Shown: positions 22,925 through 35,596 of the stretch, one piece after another
Numbering within the stretch: position 1 is the first letter of the stretch
Layout: each line of letters begins with the position of its first letter
Source of the DNA: Phlegmacium glaucopus
Taxonomy: Eukaryota; Basidiomycota; Agaricomycetes; Agaricales; Cortinariaceae
DNA length: 64,000 nt
Direction: 5' to 3'
Assembly (NCBI GenBank): GCA_015039465.1
Contig: MU130497.1
Coordinates: forward strand, 792,129 to 856,128
The notes under the pieces: generated by a model
Told to the model about the DNA's origin: nothing
The model's database searches: none
What the model saw: only the letters and a program-made list of their open reading frames with translations
Program-made: the position numbers and the translations under genes

Positions 22925-25840
22925 CTACAAGTCCGTAGATTTAGCTTCTTCCATTTTCACCCAAAGTCCACCCTATAAAATCCAATCCATTTTTGATGAG
23001 AGAAACGCGCTCCAAAAAAAAAAAGGACACACATACCTGAATGAACATGGTCAGATGAGCTCTTGGTTTAATCTTTTCTTTAGCTTTCCTCCCCCCCTCT
23101 GACAACCACACTTTAGGAGCACGAGTATCAGGTGGTTGAGATTCTTCGGAAAGTGATACGGTTGAAAAGTTTTGTAAGAGTCGGACGAGGAAAAAGGAGG
23201 ATTCGTTGTATGCGAACTGTTTTTTTTTTTTTTTGGTTTAGATTTTTGTTTAGTTATAAGATGAGGACGGTTGCTTTTTACCTGTTGACCTAAACAAATT
23301 CTAGGACCTGCGTTGAAAGGTAAGAAAATGAAAGGGTTTGGTATGAGATATTTATGTAATCGTTCATCTAAGAATCGATCTGGATCGAATTCAAGGGCTA
23401 TATTGTTGTGATATTAGGTTTGTACTTTCAACGACAACAACGAAATATTAACTGACCGTCTGGTCCCCAGAGATCTAGTCGACGATGCATTGAAAAAACT
23501 GTATATCCAATCCTTAAGGAATCAGATGAATTTTGAAAGAACCCCCCCCAAAAAAGTAAGGGACTACGTTACCTAGTGTTAGGAGGAATATAAAATGGTT
23601 TATTTCCTGGTTTACTGGGAGACCAAGTGGTTGCTTCACCCTTTGACATCCTTTAATAGTGAAAACCTATCAGGGGAGTGCGAGATGATTGAACTGTGTT
23701 TTATACAAACCTCAGGTTGAAGGGACTAAAACAAAAGTAAGAATAAACGTCTGGTAGTCAAGTAATAATAAAGAAAGACTTACACGGCTGGGTAGAGTCT
23801 GAGTGTTTCTACACGTAGCAGAAAGTCAATCTCTTATAAAGGTCCGAATAATAATAATAATAATTACGAACCGTTAATAACAGCTCGCAGATATTTCATA
23901 TCTTTCATATCTTCGTACGTCGGTCTTCTATTCGACCCAACTTTTGTTAATATCTCTTCACGTAGTTTGCGAAGTACATCCGGATGTTCAGCAAGCATGT
24001 AAACCACGAAAGTAAGTGTACTGGCTGTCTAAAAATGGGTTCAATGTTAAGAGAATCGAGAAAATGTGTGAAAGTTGTGCTTTCTTACGGTATCACGACC
24101 TGCAACGAGTAACGACATAATTTCGTCTCTGAGAAGAATAGGATCTATATTCAAACGAGAATGGGTGAGGGAATTCCGACAGACAGAACAGATTGATCCT
24201 GGGGTAAAAGAACATACCATCCGTTGAACTAGCCAGGTCTTCCAATAGCGTCTTCTCATGACCAATCTTATCATCATCACCACTTTCTTTCTTCGAATCC
24301 GAAACCTTGCGTTTCGCAACAGCATCAGCCACAATAGGATCTATCAATTCATGAACAATCCTCATCGGTTTTTCCATTTTATCATGCCAAAATTCAAAAA
24401 GAGGCCAAAGTAATCCAAACCGTGCTCTGTCCAATGTAACTAATTGAGCTTCTGAGAATGCTTTGGCAAAACGAGCGGTATGCGGCGAAGAAGAACAAGA
24501 AGATGTTGCGGATTCTTCTGATGCTGCTGCTGGTTGTGGTGAGTTGTGGGGATAAGGTATTCCTGCGGTTAATGAATGAACATCGTTGCCGAATAGGAAT
24601 TCGGTGGCTGAATCGAGTGTGAATCGAGCGGCTACGTCCTGTTAGGGTAGGAAGGATATTGAGTATGGAGAATTGATGATGAGAGAAGGGGGTTTTAGAA
24701 GAGAACCTGGATGTCGACAGCATAACCTTCCCTGAACCTTGTCTTTATCTGATTAATAGCTTCGTCTGCGTGGCGATCAAAGTTCTCAAAGTGGCTTATG
24801 CGGTCCTTGGTGAAGAAAGGACGTGTCATGGATCTATGAAATCTTTGGTTTCGCTTGAGTAAAAATCTAATACACAGAAAAAAGAAATAAAATAAAACAA
24901 AGACTTACTTCCAAAGTTCGCCTATGGATAAAAAAAAAACCCTCAAGGCATAAGTAGTTGTACGCGTATATTTTTCAAAAGTTTTCTCACCATCTGCGGC
25001 AAACACTCCTGATCCAAGCAAGGGATGAGTTATTTCCCGAAATTCTGGGCCTGTTATACGCTGCTGTTTCAATACCGAAAGAAAGAAAGGAAGGAAGGAA
25101 GGAAGGAAGAGGAACGTTTCAATGAACCTTTTTCATATTTTTCAAATTGAGTGGCCAGTATTTCCTACATTGATTGAATTTGTTAACATATCGAATCGTA
25201 AGAAAATTTCTAAAAACCTTGATGTGCTCAGGCTCTGCAGTAACCATCTAAAAATGCACAACGATGAAAACGTGTTAGATATTTGGGCGGGGAAAAACGA
25301 GAAAGGCTTTTGTTTTGCTCACCCTATTTTGAAATAGAATTCTCGTGTTGAATGCATAACCTCCACAGTACGCTGCTAGGTCATCAATTCCATCACCTTT
25401 TTTAAAAAAAAGGAAAAAAAAAAGTAAGCATAGATCCAGAAAACTTGTGAATTTGAGATAGGGGGGCAAAAAAAGAACAAAGGGGTCTCCTCACCAAAGT
25501 ACCCTGTCCTATCAGTCCTTATATCCTTCCATATAGAATAAATATTGCCAGGACTATAATCTGGTATTCGTGGTGGAAGTATAGCTCCAATCGCTCTTGC
25601 AGCTCGATAGTTCTTGAGATCGTCCCATGCAAGTAAGATAGCAAAGAGCACAGGTCCACTAAGTGTCAACAAGACGACTGTCACCCAAGTCGTTGATTGA
25701 AAGTTGTAGTTGTTTAAAAAAAAACTTTGAGATAATTTTAGGAATAGGTATGTTGATATTGGGCCTATGAGTAGTTGAGGGATGTGGTGGAGGAGGTAGA
25801 TGATTCCTGGAGGTAGAGCTTTGGTTGATATTGTTGTCAT
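22925..25840 (-). CDS. Cytochrome P450, CYP63-like membrane-anchored monooxygenase
   Basis: Many short exons on the minus strand. The N-terminus ([13 protein letters not shown], then hydrophobic segments) is typical of ER-anchored fungal P450s. Later pieces read [30 protein letters not shown], the I-helix VAGRDT followed by TAS, the K-helix E-x-x-R motif ETLRLYPA then [24 protein letters not shown], and the haem loop [12 protein letters not shown] with the cysteine ligand (about 23300). The last exon ends [10 protein letters not shown] with its stop at 22925. The layout resembles white-rot CYP63 alkane/fatty-acid hydroxylases; the subfamily call is inference. The start at 25840 is chosen as the ATG before the membrane anchor; in-frame ATGs farther upstream exist. 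Confidence 0.88.
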
Positions 25841-26145
25841 AGCCGCCGTGATTCTAGGACCTCTGGTAGCCAATTCTGTAGTGAAAATAGGGCTAGTGTC
25901 GCATGAGAGAAAAGTGCCGGTTTTTGTTGAGGTGCATATGTTTCTGCTCCCCTGTCCCCCGACATCACGGCCCACGGGTGCTGTTGTATAGCGGGATACT
26001 CGGGGTTGACAAGCTGGCCGACAAACAAACAGAGTGCCAGGTACGATAAATTTGGTACCAATGGAAAGCACTTTCTTGGTAGGTAGTCAAATATGAACCG
26101 TTGACCAAATATTTTTTGCCTCTGGTCTATACAATATACAGAAAA

Positions 26146-27588
26146 TCAAAACGCCCAGTGTTCACTTTTCACTCCTCCCTGCTCCTTCAACCTCTCAACC
26201 GCTTTCTTCGCATTAGTCAACAAGATACCTTCTTCCTGTTTTATTCCATTACCTTCAGTTTCGATGACCGCTTCATCGAAACTCCATCCAGCAGATCGCA
26301 TGATTTTTCTAACGTTTTCGTCGTTTCGTACAATTAAACCTTCACGAGCTTCTTCAGCCCACCATTGTGTTGCAAGGGAATGAGGAGCAGGAGTGGTTGA
26401 TTCTTCTGAAAATGGAGTTTTTTTTGATTAAATGTCTATTTCTTTTTTGTTTGGGTTTAGGCTCACCTTGTTCTGATGTGGTATTCGACGAACGCATAAT
26501 AGCTGCATGACTATACTTGATGAGATGGATAGTTGGTACTAGATGATTAAGGGTATGCATCGTCATTGAAGTTAACTGGTTCAGAGGTATTTGTTGTATG
26601 TTTAGTCCTTGGGTTTGGTATTGTGATTGAGCCTGAGCCGTAGTAGTCGAGGACACATTATCAGTGGAGGGTGGAGGAATGGGGATGATGGTGTTGAGAA
26701 TGGGGACTTGGTGGAGGTGGAGGTAAGGGAAGATGGTTAAGATTAAAGGTAGAAGGAGGAAAGCAGCGTGTCGGATTTGCACAAAGGTATCATGCCACTG
26801 GTTAAAAGTTCTGTAAACAATCAAGGCAGTTGAGAAGAACGATTGACCCCCTACCATTATCATTCTAGTGTTGTCTCCTAGAGGAGGTATTACGAATTGG
26901 ACTGTAAGTGTCTGATACACTTCGGTCATTAGAAGTACAATGAGGGAACCAAGACCAAGAGGGCGAAGGTGTGCCAAAGGGGATTTCGGGAGGGTAAGGG
27001 CCTAAGAGACAAAAGTTGTTAAGAATCCAGGATACGGTATATGAGATAAGGACAATACCCCAATGAATGCAATTTCTCGAATATATTCCAATAATGGCGT
27101 AGGGAGAGCGTGAAGAGCAAAGTCATTGAATGACTGACAATATGAACATGTTGTGAGGACGTTATGTCCAAAACTATCATCAACAGATCATCAGCCCCAA
27201 ACCGTCCAGAGAAGCTGCGTAATTAAACGACACACCGGAAATATAGTGATCTCAAATCTAACATTCCAAGCCGCTTCAGTAGTATTTCCAAGTAAGGTGG
27301 CACATTCTGCTCGTTCCCGCCAAATCTTTCCACCAATTTTTGACGCAAGTAATCTGGTGGAATGTTAGGTGGCAGATTAAGAGATTTGAAGATATTCTGA
27401 GGGTGTGCTATTAGCAGTGCATGAAGCATGTATAGCGTGTGGATGAGCGGTAAAAGTGAGAGTGCCTGGACTTTGGTTGACAATTTCTTTGGCGATGGGG
27501 AGAATAAGTAATATAGCCATGGTGTGGATATCACTAAGCCTAGGGCGATATACGTGTCCAAGGTGAGTTGGGGTATGTTGATGTTCAT
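26146..27588 (-). CDS. Conserved fungal multispan membrane protein, function unknown
   Basis: Start MNINIPQLTLDTYIALGLVI at 27588, stop at 26146. Exons join at least at 27240/27170, near 27060/27000 and around 26470/26410. The first exon has two membrane spans. The second carries FGHNVLTTCSYCQSFNDFAL (a CxxC within a conserved-looking block) then LEYIREIAFIG. The third has further spans (LGSLIVLLMTEVYQTL; AAFLLLPLILTIFPYL) and a Gln/Ser-rich loop. The C-terminal tail is soluble (ARE-GLIVRNDENVRKIMRS...NAKKAVERLKEQGG). I recognise the pattern as a conserved fungal hypothetical but cannot assign a role. It is divergent in transcription from the surface-protein gene at 27982. Confidence 0.7.
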
Positions 27589-27635
27589 GGTTAAAAGTAG
27601 TAAACGAACAAAAAAAGGTTTGAAAGCATAAAAAG

Positions 27636-27708
27636 TGGTCCAATCCAGGATCGAACTGGAGACCTTCTGTGTGTAAGACAGAAATCATAACCACTAGACC
27701 ATTGGACC
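27636..27708 (-). tRNA. tRNA-Val (anticodon UAC)
   Basis: 73 nt, minus strand. The acceptor is GGTCCAA/TTGGACC with discriminator A. The anticodon stem-loop is TCTGT-CTTACAC-ACAGA (anticodon TAC). The T-arm contains GTTCGATCC. No intron. Confidence 0.92.
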
Positions 27709-27981
27709 GATGAAAACGCCTCCTTTTGTGATACTCGTCTGTTGCATTGCCGTTATTATTATACCACATGAACATTCTTATAATTATTAATGATTGATTC
27801 CAGTCCCTTGGAGTTAATCTTTTTTTCTGAAGACAACCTTGTTTGCGGCCTTGTTGTTCTGCGACCACCAAGGGATCCCCCGCCAATCACTTCTTTTCGG
27901 TTGTGAGCGTCTTTATTGTATACAACGCACTACTTACCTCTCTCCTCAGACCGAAAAATCTCAAGTTGGCTCGCTATCAGG

Positions 27982-29663
27982 ATGCATGGAAGAACAAGGT
28001 TCCTCTCTTCTCCTCTTTTGATAGCAGGTTCCTTGTTCTTTCAAGGGACACAAGCTGCTCTCCAGGCTCAGGCTCATGTAGACGCTAGAGAAGGTATGCA
28101 TGTTTCGATTTATATTTTCGTAGTAACATCTCCTCAGCAGAAGGTCATGGCCATGACGTAGATTTGTTCCCTTCCTCGTCAACATCTACTTCACCAACCC
28201 CCACTTCATCAACATCCTCGAGCGCTACAACAGCAACTGTATTTTTCTTCAACAATACCCCTCAACCTACGACATGTGGATCATCTACAATTACCTGGAT
28301 GTACATGGGACCTGGCGCCTCACTGGACCTTCAAGTCACCAACGTCGGTGTAGATCAGATTGCAGCTCCCCCAATACCCTCTACGACCCGCAATATTGAA
28401 ACGAGCATCGTCGGACGTGCGATACCAACCACACCCATCATACCCATCAGTACCTCTGATATAACCATGACAATCGGGACGAACCTCACAGCATCATCTC
28501 GCACGTTCGTTTGGACTTCTGTTAATGTCCCTCAAGGATGGTATAGTCTATCAGCATCGATATTCCCGGTCCAAGAGCTCTTTTACGTTCGCACGGGAAC
28601 TAACACGTCTTGTCTTGTTGTCATACCTTCTGGTACCGGCACCACCACCATAACGCCGGTATCAACCCCAGCTTCTATTGCTTCACAATCACAATCAACC
28701 ACCTCCTCACAGGCATCACCCCCTGCAGCCGTCGTATCAGACGTCGTAAATGTAGGCATCATTGTTGGCGTCAGTCTAGGAGTTGCAGCTCTTTTTATAG
28801 CTGTCGTAGCGGGATGGCTCTGCTACCGCAAGAAGAAATCACGTACCATCAGTGGGAAATCCGGTAATTTGGTACACCGATGGAACGGCCTTAGTTCCAC
28901 TGACTCTCGAGTCGGTTTTGCTGCCAAGCCAACCAATACCTTTCGTTCACACCATCTGTCTAATCCAGACTCGGTTGCCTATACGTTGGGAACTGATTTT
29001 GAAGACGATGGTATAGGTGCAGAAAAAAATAAAGTCTCGGCTCTGTTCGACGAACAGGGTGTAGCGTTGTCTACTCTTCCTGTTTTACACCATCAGTCGG
29101 AACGACCGAGACCGACCCGCACTTATTCGGGATCTTCATCTACTTCAAATGTTTTTAATGACCAAGGAGCACTACCTGTCAGGGGCTCTGCTCACGGGAG
29201 GCCGTCCATCGATTCTTCTCTAGCTTACCCACCTTCATCTCCCTTATCACAAACACTGCGAGACTCGGCTCAATACATGGTAGCTCCAGTCATGTCCAAC
29301 TCTCATTCTCGGAGTACAACAGGTACTCAACATTCATCTTCCAACCACCGACAAACGTCAAGCAATCCATCTTCAATCCCACCTTCACAACCGCTACCAC
29401 CTCCACCTTCACTTAGCGACAAGGAAATTAAACAGATGCATCGAAATTCTTTAGGAAGGAAAAGGAAACCGGTACCCGCTTATGACGCTGGTGAAGACCC
29501 TGCTACTTTTGCCCCGCCAATGCCATTTTATACACCGACAACGAGCACGGATTCAGCAGATGTCCCTGAATTGGCACATAAGAGTAGTTTTGGACCTGGT
29601 GGTGTTGAAGGCAAACCGTTGCATTATTTGATTCCGGATATGCCGATGCCGAAGAAACTTTGA
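27982..29663 (+). CDS. Single-pass Ser/Thr-rich membrane protein (Mid2/SKG6-like layout)
   Basis: Exon 1 starts MHGRTRFLSSPLLIAGSLFF (signal-peptide-like). After an intron at about 28095-28139 the reading continues EGHGHDVDLFPSSS. The outside part is rich in Ser/Thr/Pro and contains TPQPTTCGSSTITW and GWYSLSASI. It is followed by one membrane segment (VGIIVGVSLGVAALFIAVVA), a basic stop-transfer YRKKKSR and a long Ser/Pro-rich cytosolic tail with a PPSQPLPPPPS stretch. The layout resembles fungal wall sensors and axial-bud-like proteins; no enzymatic domain is seen. The function as a cell-surface sensor is a guess from topology. Confidence 0.75.
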
Positions 29664-30909
29664 TAATTTTTTTTCTTCCTCCTCCCTCGTATAATGTTTT
29701 ATAATCTCCTTTTGTTAGTTGCGTTTGGGCTGTTGAATGACTCTGGAGTCAGAGGTGGCAGGGAAGGAGGATGGGCGCAAGCAGCCAACTGTAAAAGCAG
29801 CGAAGGGCAGTAAAAGCAGCGAAGGGCAGTTCTCCCAACACTGGTTTCGGTCTTGAACAATTTTCATCTCGCTTTTTACTTCATTCTTTCCCATATTCAT
29901 TATATGCATTCTTCTGTCTTGTTTTTACCTATATAGCTATAGCTATATGTATATGCTTTTCATTTTTATTTATCTTTCATGTTCATATGTATAGTAATAG
30001 TATATAGCTAGCTATACTACCCCCGCTTTTGATCATGATATTTCGTTGGAAGAAATGTAATCAATTTGCATTTTTTAATCTTGTGTGGTGCTATCACATT
30101 CAAAGGTCCACCAGAATGACACTACATAGATAGTGCCTAGATCTTCTCAACGATTTTCTTCCCAGTCAGAATTTCTAGAAAATCGAATGTGAACGTTTTG
30201 AACAAATTGACTTGTATATATTTAAGCTTTATAGGGGTTGGGAAAGTTATGATTATTTTTAGTTGTTTGATAGATCCGATGATGATCCGACGAACCACTT
30301 TGTTACCATAAACTATGATAGTATTCTCATCCTTTTGAAAGGGACTCATCGACTCAGTCAGATCTGACATAGAACATATATATGTCTTCAGAGGTGGGGT
30401 AAATTCAAATTTAATTATTGACCTAAAAACCGTAAAAAGTCATTTCCTATCAAGATAACGGACTTGTTCTAGATAACTCATTTACGACATTCCTTATCGG
30501 TATTACGTTAACCCATCCCATCTAATTATAAAGAGCAGTTTTTACGAAACGACTGAGCAGGCACGCTGTACAGTCTCCGTAGTACGGTTGCAGTGCCGTT
30601 GGTGCTCAGCTCAGGGATACACTAGGATACGCTAGACGGACGGTCAGGACGGTCGATGACTATTATTGTCACAAAACGGCCGTCATACTATACCCCTCAA
30701 CGAAACCTTTATTTTCTAGTATTTTGCACCAAGGCTGAGCATTGAACACCGGGAGCACAGCCACTCTTACAATAATGTAAACTACACTAGTAGTAAACAA
30801 CAGAATAAAATAATAAAAATGGTCCTGCCAGTTCACAATAATATGCAAGGTTGGGATAGCAGGCAGGACCTTATGGAGATGGGCTGTTGTAGGATTTGAC
30901 AGCACCTGA
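29664..30909. other. AT-rich border between the gene region and the transposon region
   Basis: No convincing gene. A short direct repeat GTAAAAGCAGCGAAGGGCA occurs twice near 29791-29828. From here on the sequence changes to AT-rich, CA/TG-rich repeat DNA. Confidence 0.6.
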
Positions 30910-31230
30910 TGTTGAATGTATTTCACAGCTGGAACTAGAATATATGAGATATAGTCTCAACTTCATATAAGAAGTTGGTTTATAACTAAGTACCAAATAT
31001 ATGAGATATCTAGGGACTTTTAGTAAAGAATTTCGTATGTAAAATAAACTACTCACAGTCTCAACTTTGTATAAGAAGTTGAGATCTAGACTACTAACTA
31101 AAAAAATGATATGTATAAGTGAATGTGATTACATAATGCATTCAGGAGATGAAATGAAAAAGAGATAAGATATATATACTACAATAAATGAATGAGTGAA
31201 ACTTGTATTACCTCAATACCTGAATCAACA
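30910..31230 (+). repeat. Solo LTR (family TGTTGRA...TCCAACA)
   Basis: TGTTGAATGTATTTCACAG...GAATCAACA, flanked by CCTGA and CATGA (4 of 5 identical). Homologous to the LTRs at 51582-51884 and 52043-52250. No internal region. Confidence 0.75.
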
Positions 31231-31413
31231 CATGAGTAGATATCAATACCAGATACATCAAAAAAATGGAAAATGTTGACACATTAGTTGAACTCCAAAC
31301 CATCATTGCCTGTCAGCTAGAACTTGATGGATGGTGGATGGGTAAACTGTTACCTGTCATCTGACTGTTGATCATGATTGCATGGCCATACAGATCAGAT
31401 CTGATCCAGATGG

Positions 31414-31837
31414 TGTTAGGGCAACTGCAGTACTGACTTAGTCAGACTAGCAGAGGATCCAAAGAGGAAAGGATAAGGATCCCTGCTAGGATGGGGGGGT
31501 ATTTAAGTACTAATATGGACATAATGGAGATATGTAAATAAATAAAGAAATGGCATGATAAATAAAGATAATAAAAATGGTGTCATGTGAAAATGAATAA
31601 AATAATAAAATAAGAAGAAGTTGAATCAGGATTGGGAGTTGGTTTGGGACTGATTGGGATTTGGGAGTTGAGCTGGTTGGTTTGGGTTTGGGTCAAGTTC
31701 ATTGATGAGGTGGAATATACAAAGTTGGAGTTGGGTCTAGATTTGGAAGTTGAATTGGGAGTTGGTTTGGGAGTTGGATCAGGTTCGGGCCCAATCAGGA
31801 GTTGGTAGTTGGGTTGGAAATTGGGTGTCCCCTAACA
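31414..31837 (+). repeat. Solo LTR (family TGTTAGGGCAACTGC...GTGTCCCCTAACA)
   Basis: Flanked by a perfect 5-bp duplication GATGG (31409-31413 and 31838-31842). Carries the family block ACTTAGTCAGACTAGCAG...GGATCC. Shares family with 34737-35154, 38072-38690 and 42661-43073. Confidence 0.9.
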
Positions 31838-32320
31838 GATGGTATGGTGTACAGCCCTATTTGAGATTAAAACCTGTTTTTAACTTGAGTTCTGCAGTGA
31901 ATTTAAATATTTTAAATAGAATGCTTCATATTAATAAATAATTATTGGACAAAACTACACAAAGGAATTATACAATTAAGATATTCAACAATCTACAAAC
32001 CCCCTTTCCTTGCAAAATGAACAACTTAACTGAAGGGGTGTTTTACATTTTACTAAGTATTTCCAGGCTAACAGGATGATTTTTTTGTTAACATATAAAA
32101 TATGTAGTAAGACATTGGGGAAATATTAGTGTAAGTTCTAGAAAAGAATATTTATTAAGCCATAATTTTTTTAATTCTGTTCATCCACTCATTACCCACA
32201 CTGAATGAATGTCAACAAAACTACCTTGTTAAACTCATTGTGATTAGTGTTGCCACAGTTCAACTCCACTCAGCTTGGCTCAGCTTTACCAACTTTGGGA
32301 GGCAAAGGTGTTGCTGAGTG

Positions 32321-32910
32321 TGTTAAGTTCTAGGAAAATGTTGGATGGAATCTGGAATGGATGGAATGGAACCAGACTGTAATGGAAAGGACTATGGCCT
32401 CAGTGTATGTGCTGTGCCACCCAACTCCTATGATGTCCTGATTTCAGAACCAGAAGAGAAAGGAACAAGATGGAAGCCTTAAAGGACTTAGAGGATGAAC
32501 AGGAGAGGGGAACTAAGTTGATATTTGAAACTGGAGAAAACATACAAGTTCTGGGTACTTAAATAATATCAAGGGATAGCAACTGAATGTAAAAGATAAA
32601 AATAATAGTGCTGCACTCTGCTCCTGAAAGTCCTGTGTTCTTGGGTGAATAATCCAATGCTGGTGTGCTGACTGATAGTGGGAAAGATGACAAAGGGAAC
32701 TGATAAGATAAGATGTTGATAGGTGGTAATGATGGAGACAAGCTTGGAGTAATGGTGGAGAGGTCAGAATGTCATGAAAAACCTTTGGAGTGGATGGGTG
32801 ATGGATTAAAGCCAAGGAAGAGAGGTGAATGTTATGGAGTAAAGAGTGGGTGTTCCATTTGCAGCTCTGATGGAGCTGCAAACAGAATAACCTGGAAACA
32901 GATTGTAACA
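32321..32910. repeat. Solo gypsy-type LTR (family TGTTAAGTT...GTAACA)
   Basis: Perfect 5-bp TSD GAGTG on both sides. Homologous over most of its length to the LTR at 59219-59782. The sense strand is probably minus, judged from the gag-bearing copy. Confidence 0.88.
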
Positions 32911-32967
32911 GAGTGGAGCTGACTCAACTGAGCCAGAATAATTGATGACTGCCTGGCTCCACTCATA

Positions 32968-33955
32968 AGATAGAGGTCACCAGGAACCAGCACCCTTACA
33001 TAATCAAAAACTGTGCTCAACGGTGGCCTCAATTATTTGCACAACAAAACCCTTAGCCCTAATTCAACTCCATAGAAGTGTGCAGAACAAGTTTAGCTAC
33101 AACTCTATGGAAAAGAATTTTCTCAAAACAAAGAATAGCCCAAGATTTTTGGGGATGAAACTTTTTGATCCAAAACATCACCAAATGCCTCAATTGTTTC
33201 AGAGAAAGGTTTTTAAAAAAGTCAACATTTTGCGACGCTACATTTTGTGGCTTATGTAATCACAACATGTGACCATAGCAGAGGCATGGCAAGACGGCCT
33301 GGGATTTATAAGACAATGCTGGTTCAAGGGGATGGAACAGATCATATGCGAGCAAGGGCTCTGGCCAGACCATGGGCTCAACATGCAATATGATGGCTTT
33401 AAGTGCGTGGTGGGAAAGACAGACTGCTGCTGTTGATGAGTGTTATTCACACAGATCAACCAGAAGTCTCACCAGAGTCACCTGGAAGAGCTGATAACAT
33501 CTCAAGGTCATCTTTGTGCTTCTACCCAAAGTACCACTATGAATTGAATTTTATCAAGCAATATTGGGGAGCAGAAAAATTCCATTACCACACTAATAAT
33601 GTAAAAGCATGTCTCGACGACATACCTGACCTCCAAATCAAACGGTTGGCATCACTACATATTTTCATCATCTTCTATTTGTCTTATCGTGTATTTTGAT
33701 CAACAGATCGGCCAATGAGGGTCTGTCAGGTGACTCAGGTCCTGAGGCTGCATGGGCAAATTGGAAATATCATGGTCACACAGCTGATATTCTTGCAGAC
33801 TTGAAGAGGCATTTTGATGAGAAATATGGTGGGGGCAAGTTGTAGATAATATTGCTGTAAATATCGCCTATAAACTTTTTTTTCCCCCCAAACCCAAGAT
33901 TTTGCACTTACTAATCAGCTTATGTAAAGGTGCTGGTTCCTGGTGACCTCTATCT
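32968..33955 (+). mobile_element. Tc1/mariner-type element, deletion derivative with terminal repeats
   Basis: Inverted ends AGATAGAGGTCACCAGGAAC (32968 onward; complement ending at 33955), about 36 bp, with TA on each side. It contains the remains of a DDE transposase (see 33280-33845). At 988 bp it is too short for a full element. Confidence 0.82.
33280..33845 (+). pseudogene. DDE-superfamily transposase, C-terminal remnant
   Basis: Recognisable blocks are ICEQGLWPDHGLNMQ, GKTDCCC, a frame change, then YPKYHYELNFIKQYWGAEKF, CLDDIPDLQIKR, an apparent intron about 33649-33701, and EAAWANWKYHGH. The motif around HCELNFIEQ-W-G is characteristic of the abundant mushroom DDE transposases. In-frame stops after DCCC and a frameshift make it dead. 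It lies inside the mariner-like element. Confidence 0.8.
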
Positions 33956-34068
33956 TACTAAGAGTTGCTTAGTCACAACTCACATCCCAAATTTGGCCAA
34001 GGCTCTGTGGTTCATCATTTCCAGGGACAGAGAGAATTGGAGATGGTCCATATTTAATACATTGTATA

Positions 34069-34104
34069 TAGTGTTGCTGATGGCTCGAGCCATCAGCAAC
34101 ACTA
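34069..34104. mobile_element. 36-bp perfect palindrome with 8-bp TSD: minimal hAT unit
   Basis: The element is TAGTGTTGCTGATGGCTC followed directly by its exact reverse complement. The TSD ATTGTATA is perfect (34061-34068, 34105-34112). The first 18 nt are identical to the end of the 282-bp hAT MITE at 41345. There is no interior at all. Confidence 0.9.
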
Positions 34105-34736
34105 ATTGTATATTCACAATTGAGAGGAGATTTCTGTGCAACTTAGTACATCATATAGAATCAAAACTTACAAGAAACTACTCTCTAGAGAAAGGGATTT
34201 TGGTCATTACTTACAGTGGGCTCCATAAAATTAGAGGCATCAGTAATGGTCTTCAAGTTGTGCATCTTGTCTTCCTTGCTTGTTCCTGCTGTTAAATGGA
34301 GGAGCATGGCTAGCTGGAAACAAGAATTTCAGCATTTGAAGTAGTGATGCCAAAGTTCAGTTCTGAACTGATGCAAGAACTGAGAACCAAAAGAACCAAA
34401 CTGTTGGTTGATGTTTGGTTCAATTCAGTCCAAGGATTTTGGTTGTTGGTCTGGTTCTTGGTTCTTATATTTCTAATGTTTTGAGAACTGAGTTCAAACT
34501 GGTTTGAACTGAACTTTCTGCCAATATTTTATCCTAATCTTTCCATGTATAATTGACTTTATAATATACAAAATACCATTATTAAGCACTGGACCCAACA
34601 TTTTGGAAGTTGGAGTTTGAAAAATTTCATTGCTTTCATTAATATCATTATGTACTTACATTTCAACTGTTATGAATGGACCTCTTTCTTTTCTTTCCTC
34701 CCCTTTCCTTGTCCTTATCTGTTGTCTTTGCCCCCT

Positions 34737-35154
34737 TTTTAGGGGACACCCAATTTCAAACCAAACCTCAACCTCAGGACTATACATCCTGCCTTTCCAA
34801 CAACCTCTGTCCTTCCATCCGACTCCGCTTCCGTCACCAGTTTACTCTGTAACTCCATAACTCCATTCCGACTCCAATTCTCCGGTTCACTCTGTCATTT
34901 ATTTTTATTTTTCACATCACACCACTTCTTAATTAATTAATTAATTAATTATTATTGTATCATTCCTTTATTTATTCTATATCTCTGTTATGTCCATATT
35001 AGTACTTAAATACCCCTTAGCCTAGCAGGGATCCCCATCCTTTCCTCTTTGGATCCCCTGCTAGGGGAGTCACTTGTAGATATCTCTTCTGAAATATTAT
35101 TAACTTTGGATCCCCTACTAGCTTGACTAAGTCAGCATTGCAGTTGCCCTAACA
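34737..35154 (-). repeat. LTR of the TGTTAGGGCAACTGC family, reverse orientation
   Basis: Reads GGGGACACCC...GCAGTTGCCCTAACA. The left terminus is mutated and no TSD is found, so the left border is approximate. Confidence 0.7.
34933..34950. repeat. TTAA microsatellite
   Basis: TTAATTAATTAATTAA within the LTR; the LTR at 42661 has the same run inverted. Confidence 0.7.
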
Positions 35155-35596
35155 ACTATCCTCTCTTCACCCTTCTTCTCTTCATCAATTCATCAGCACA
35201 CTATACTTGTCTTTCCCCTTCACCCTAGTGTACTATATCCTTACCCTTTGCCCTATATTGACTCCCATTGACTCATAGTGGCAGCACAGACCACAAATGA
35301 ATGCACAATGAACAAATGAACAAATGATGAATGTGTTGGAAATATCCAACTCACATTGTGTTATCATGTGATATTGCATTATTATTATTATTAGCAACAC
35401 CAAGAATGTTATATACTCATAAATTAGCATAGCCATAGTGCATATGTATTTAAAGTAGACCATTGAGGCTGAATATTTTTTTGGTTTGATCTAATACACT
35501 TCACATCCCCTGCTTATTATAATTCCCTGCAATTGTGTCTAGTGATCTAGTAAGCTCATGTTCATCAAACTTAGGGAATGTCACAGGTTACAAGGA

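Noticed and set aside
28164..28166. Possible start of the surface protein at 28164
   Set aside because: The codon is TTG. An upstream exon from ATG 27982 supplies a signal peptide and joins in frame through a GT-AG intron.
32512..32881. 122-codon minus-strand ORF
   Set aside because: It lies within an LTR, and a homologous ORF appears in the LTR at 59219; this is an LTR open stretch, not a gene.
34737..34741. Target duplication for the LTR at 34737-35154
   Set aside because: Flanking pentamers (CCCCT, ACTAT) do not match; the left end is mutated or truncated.
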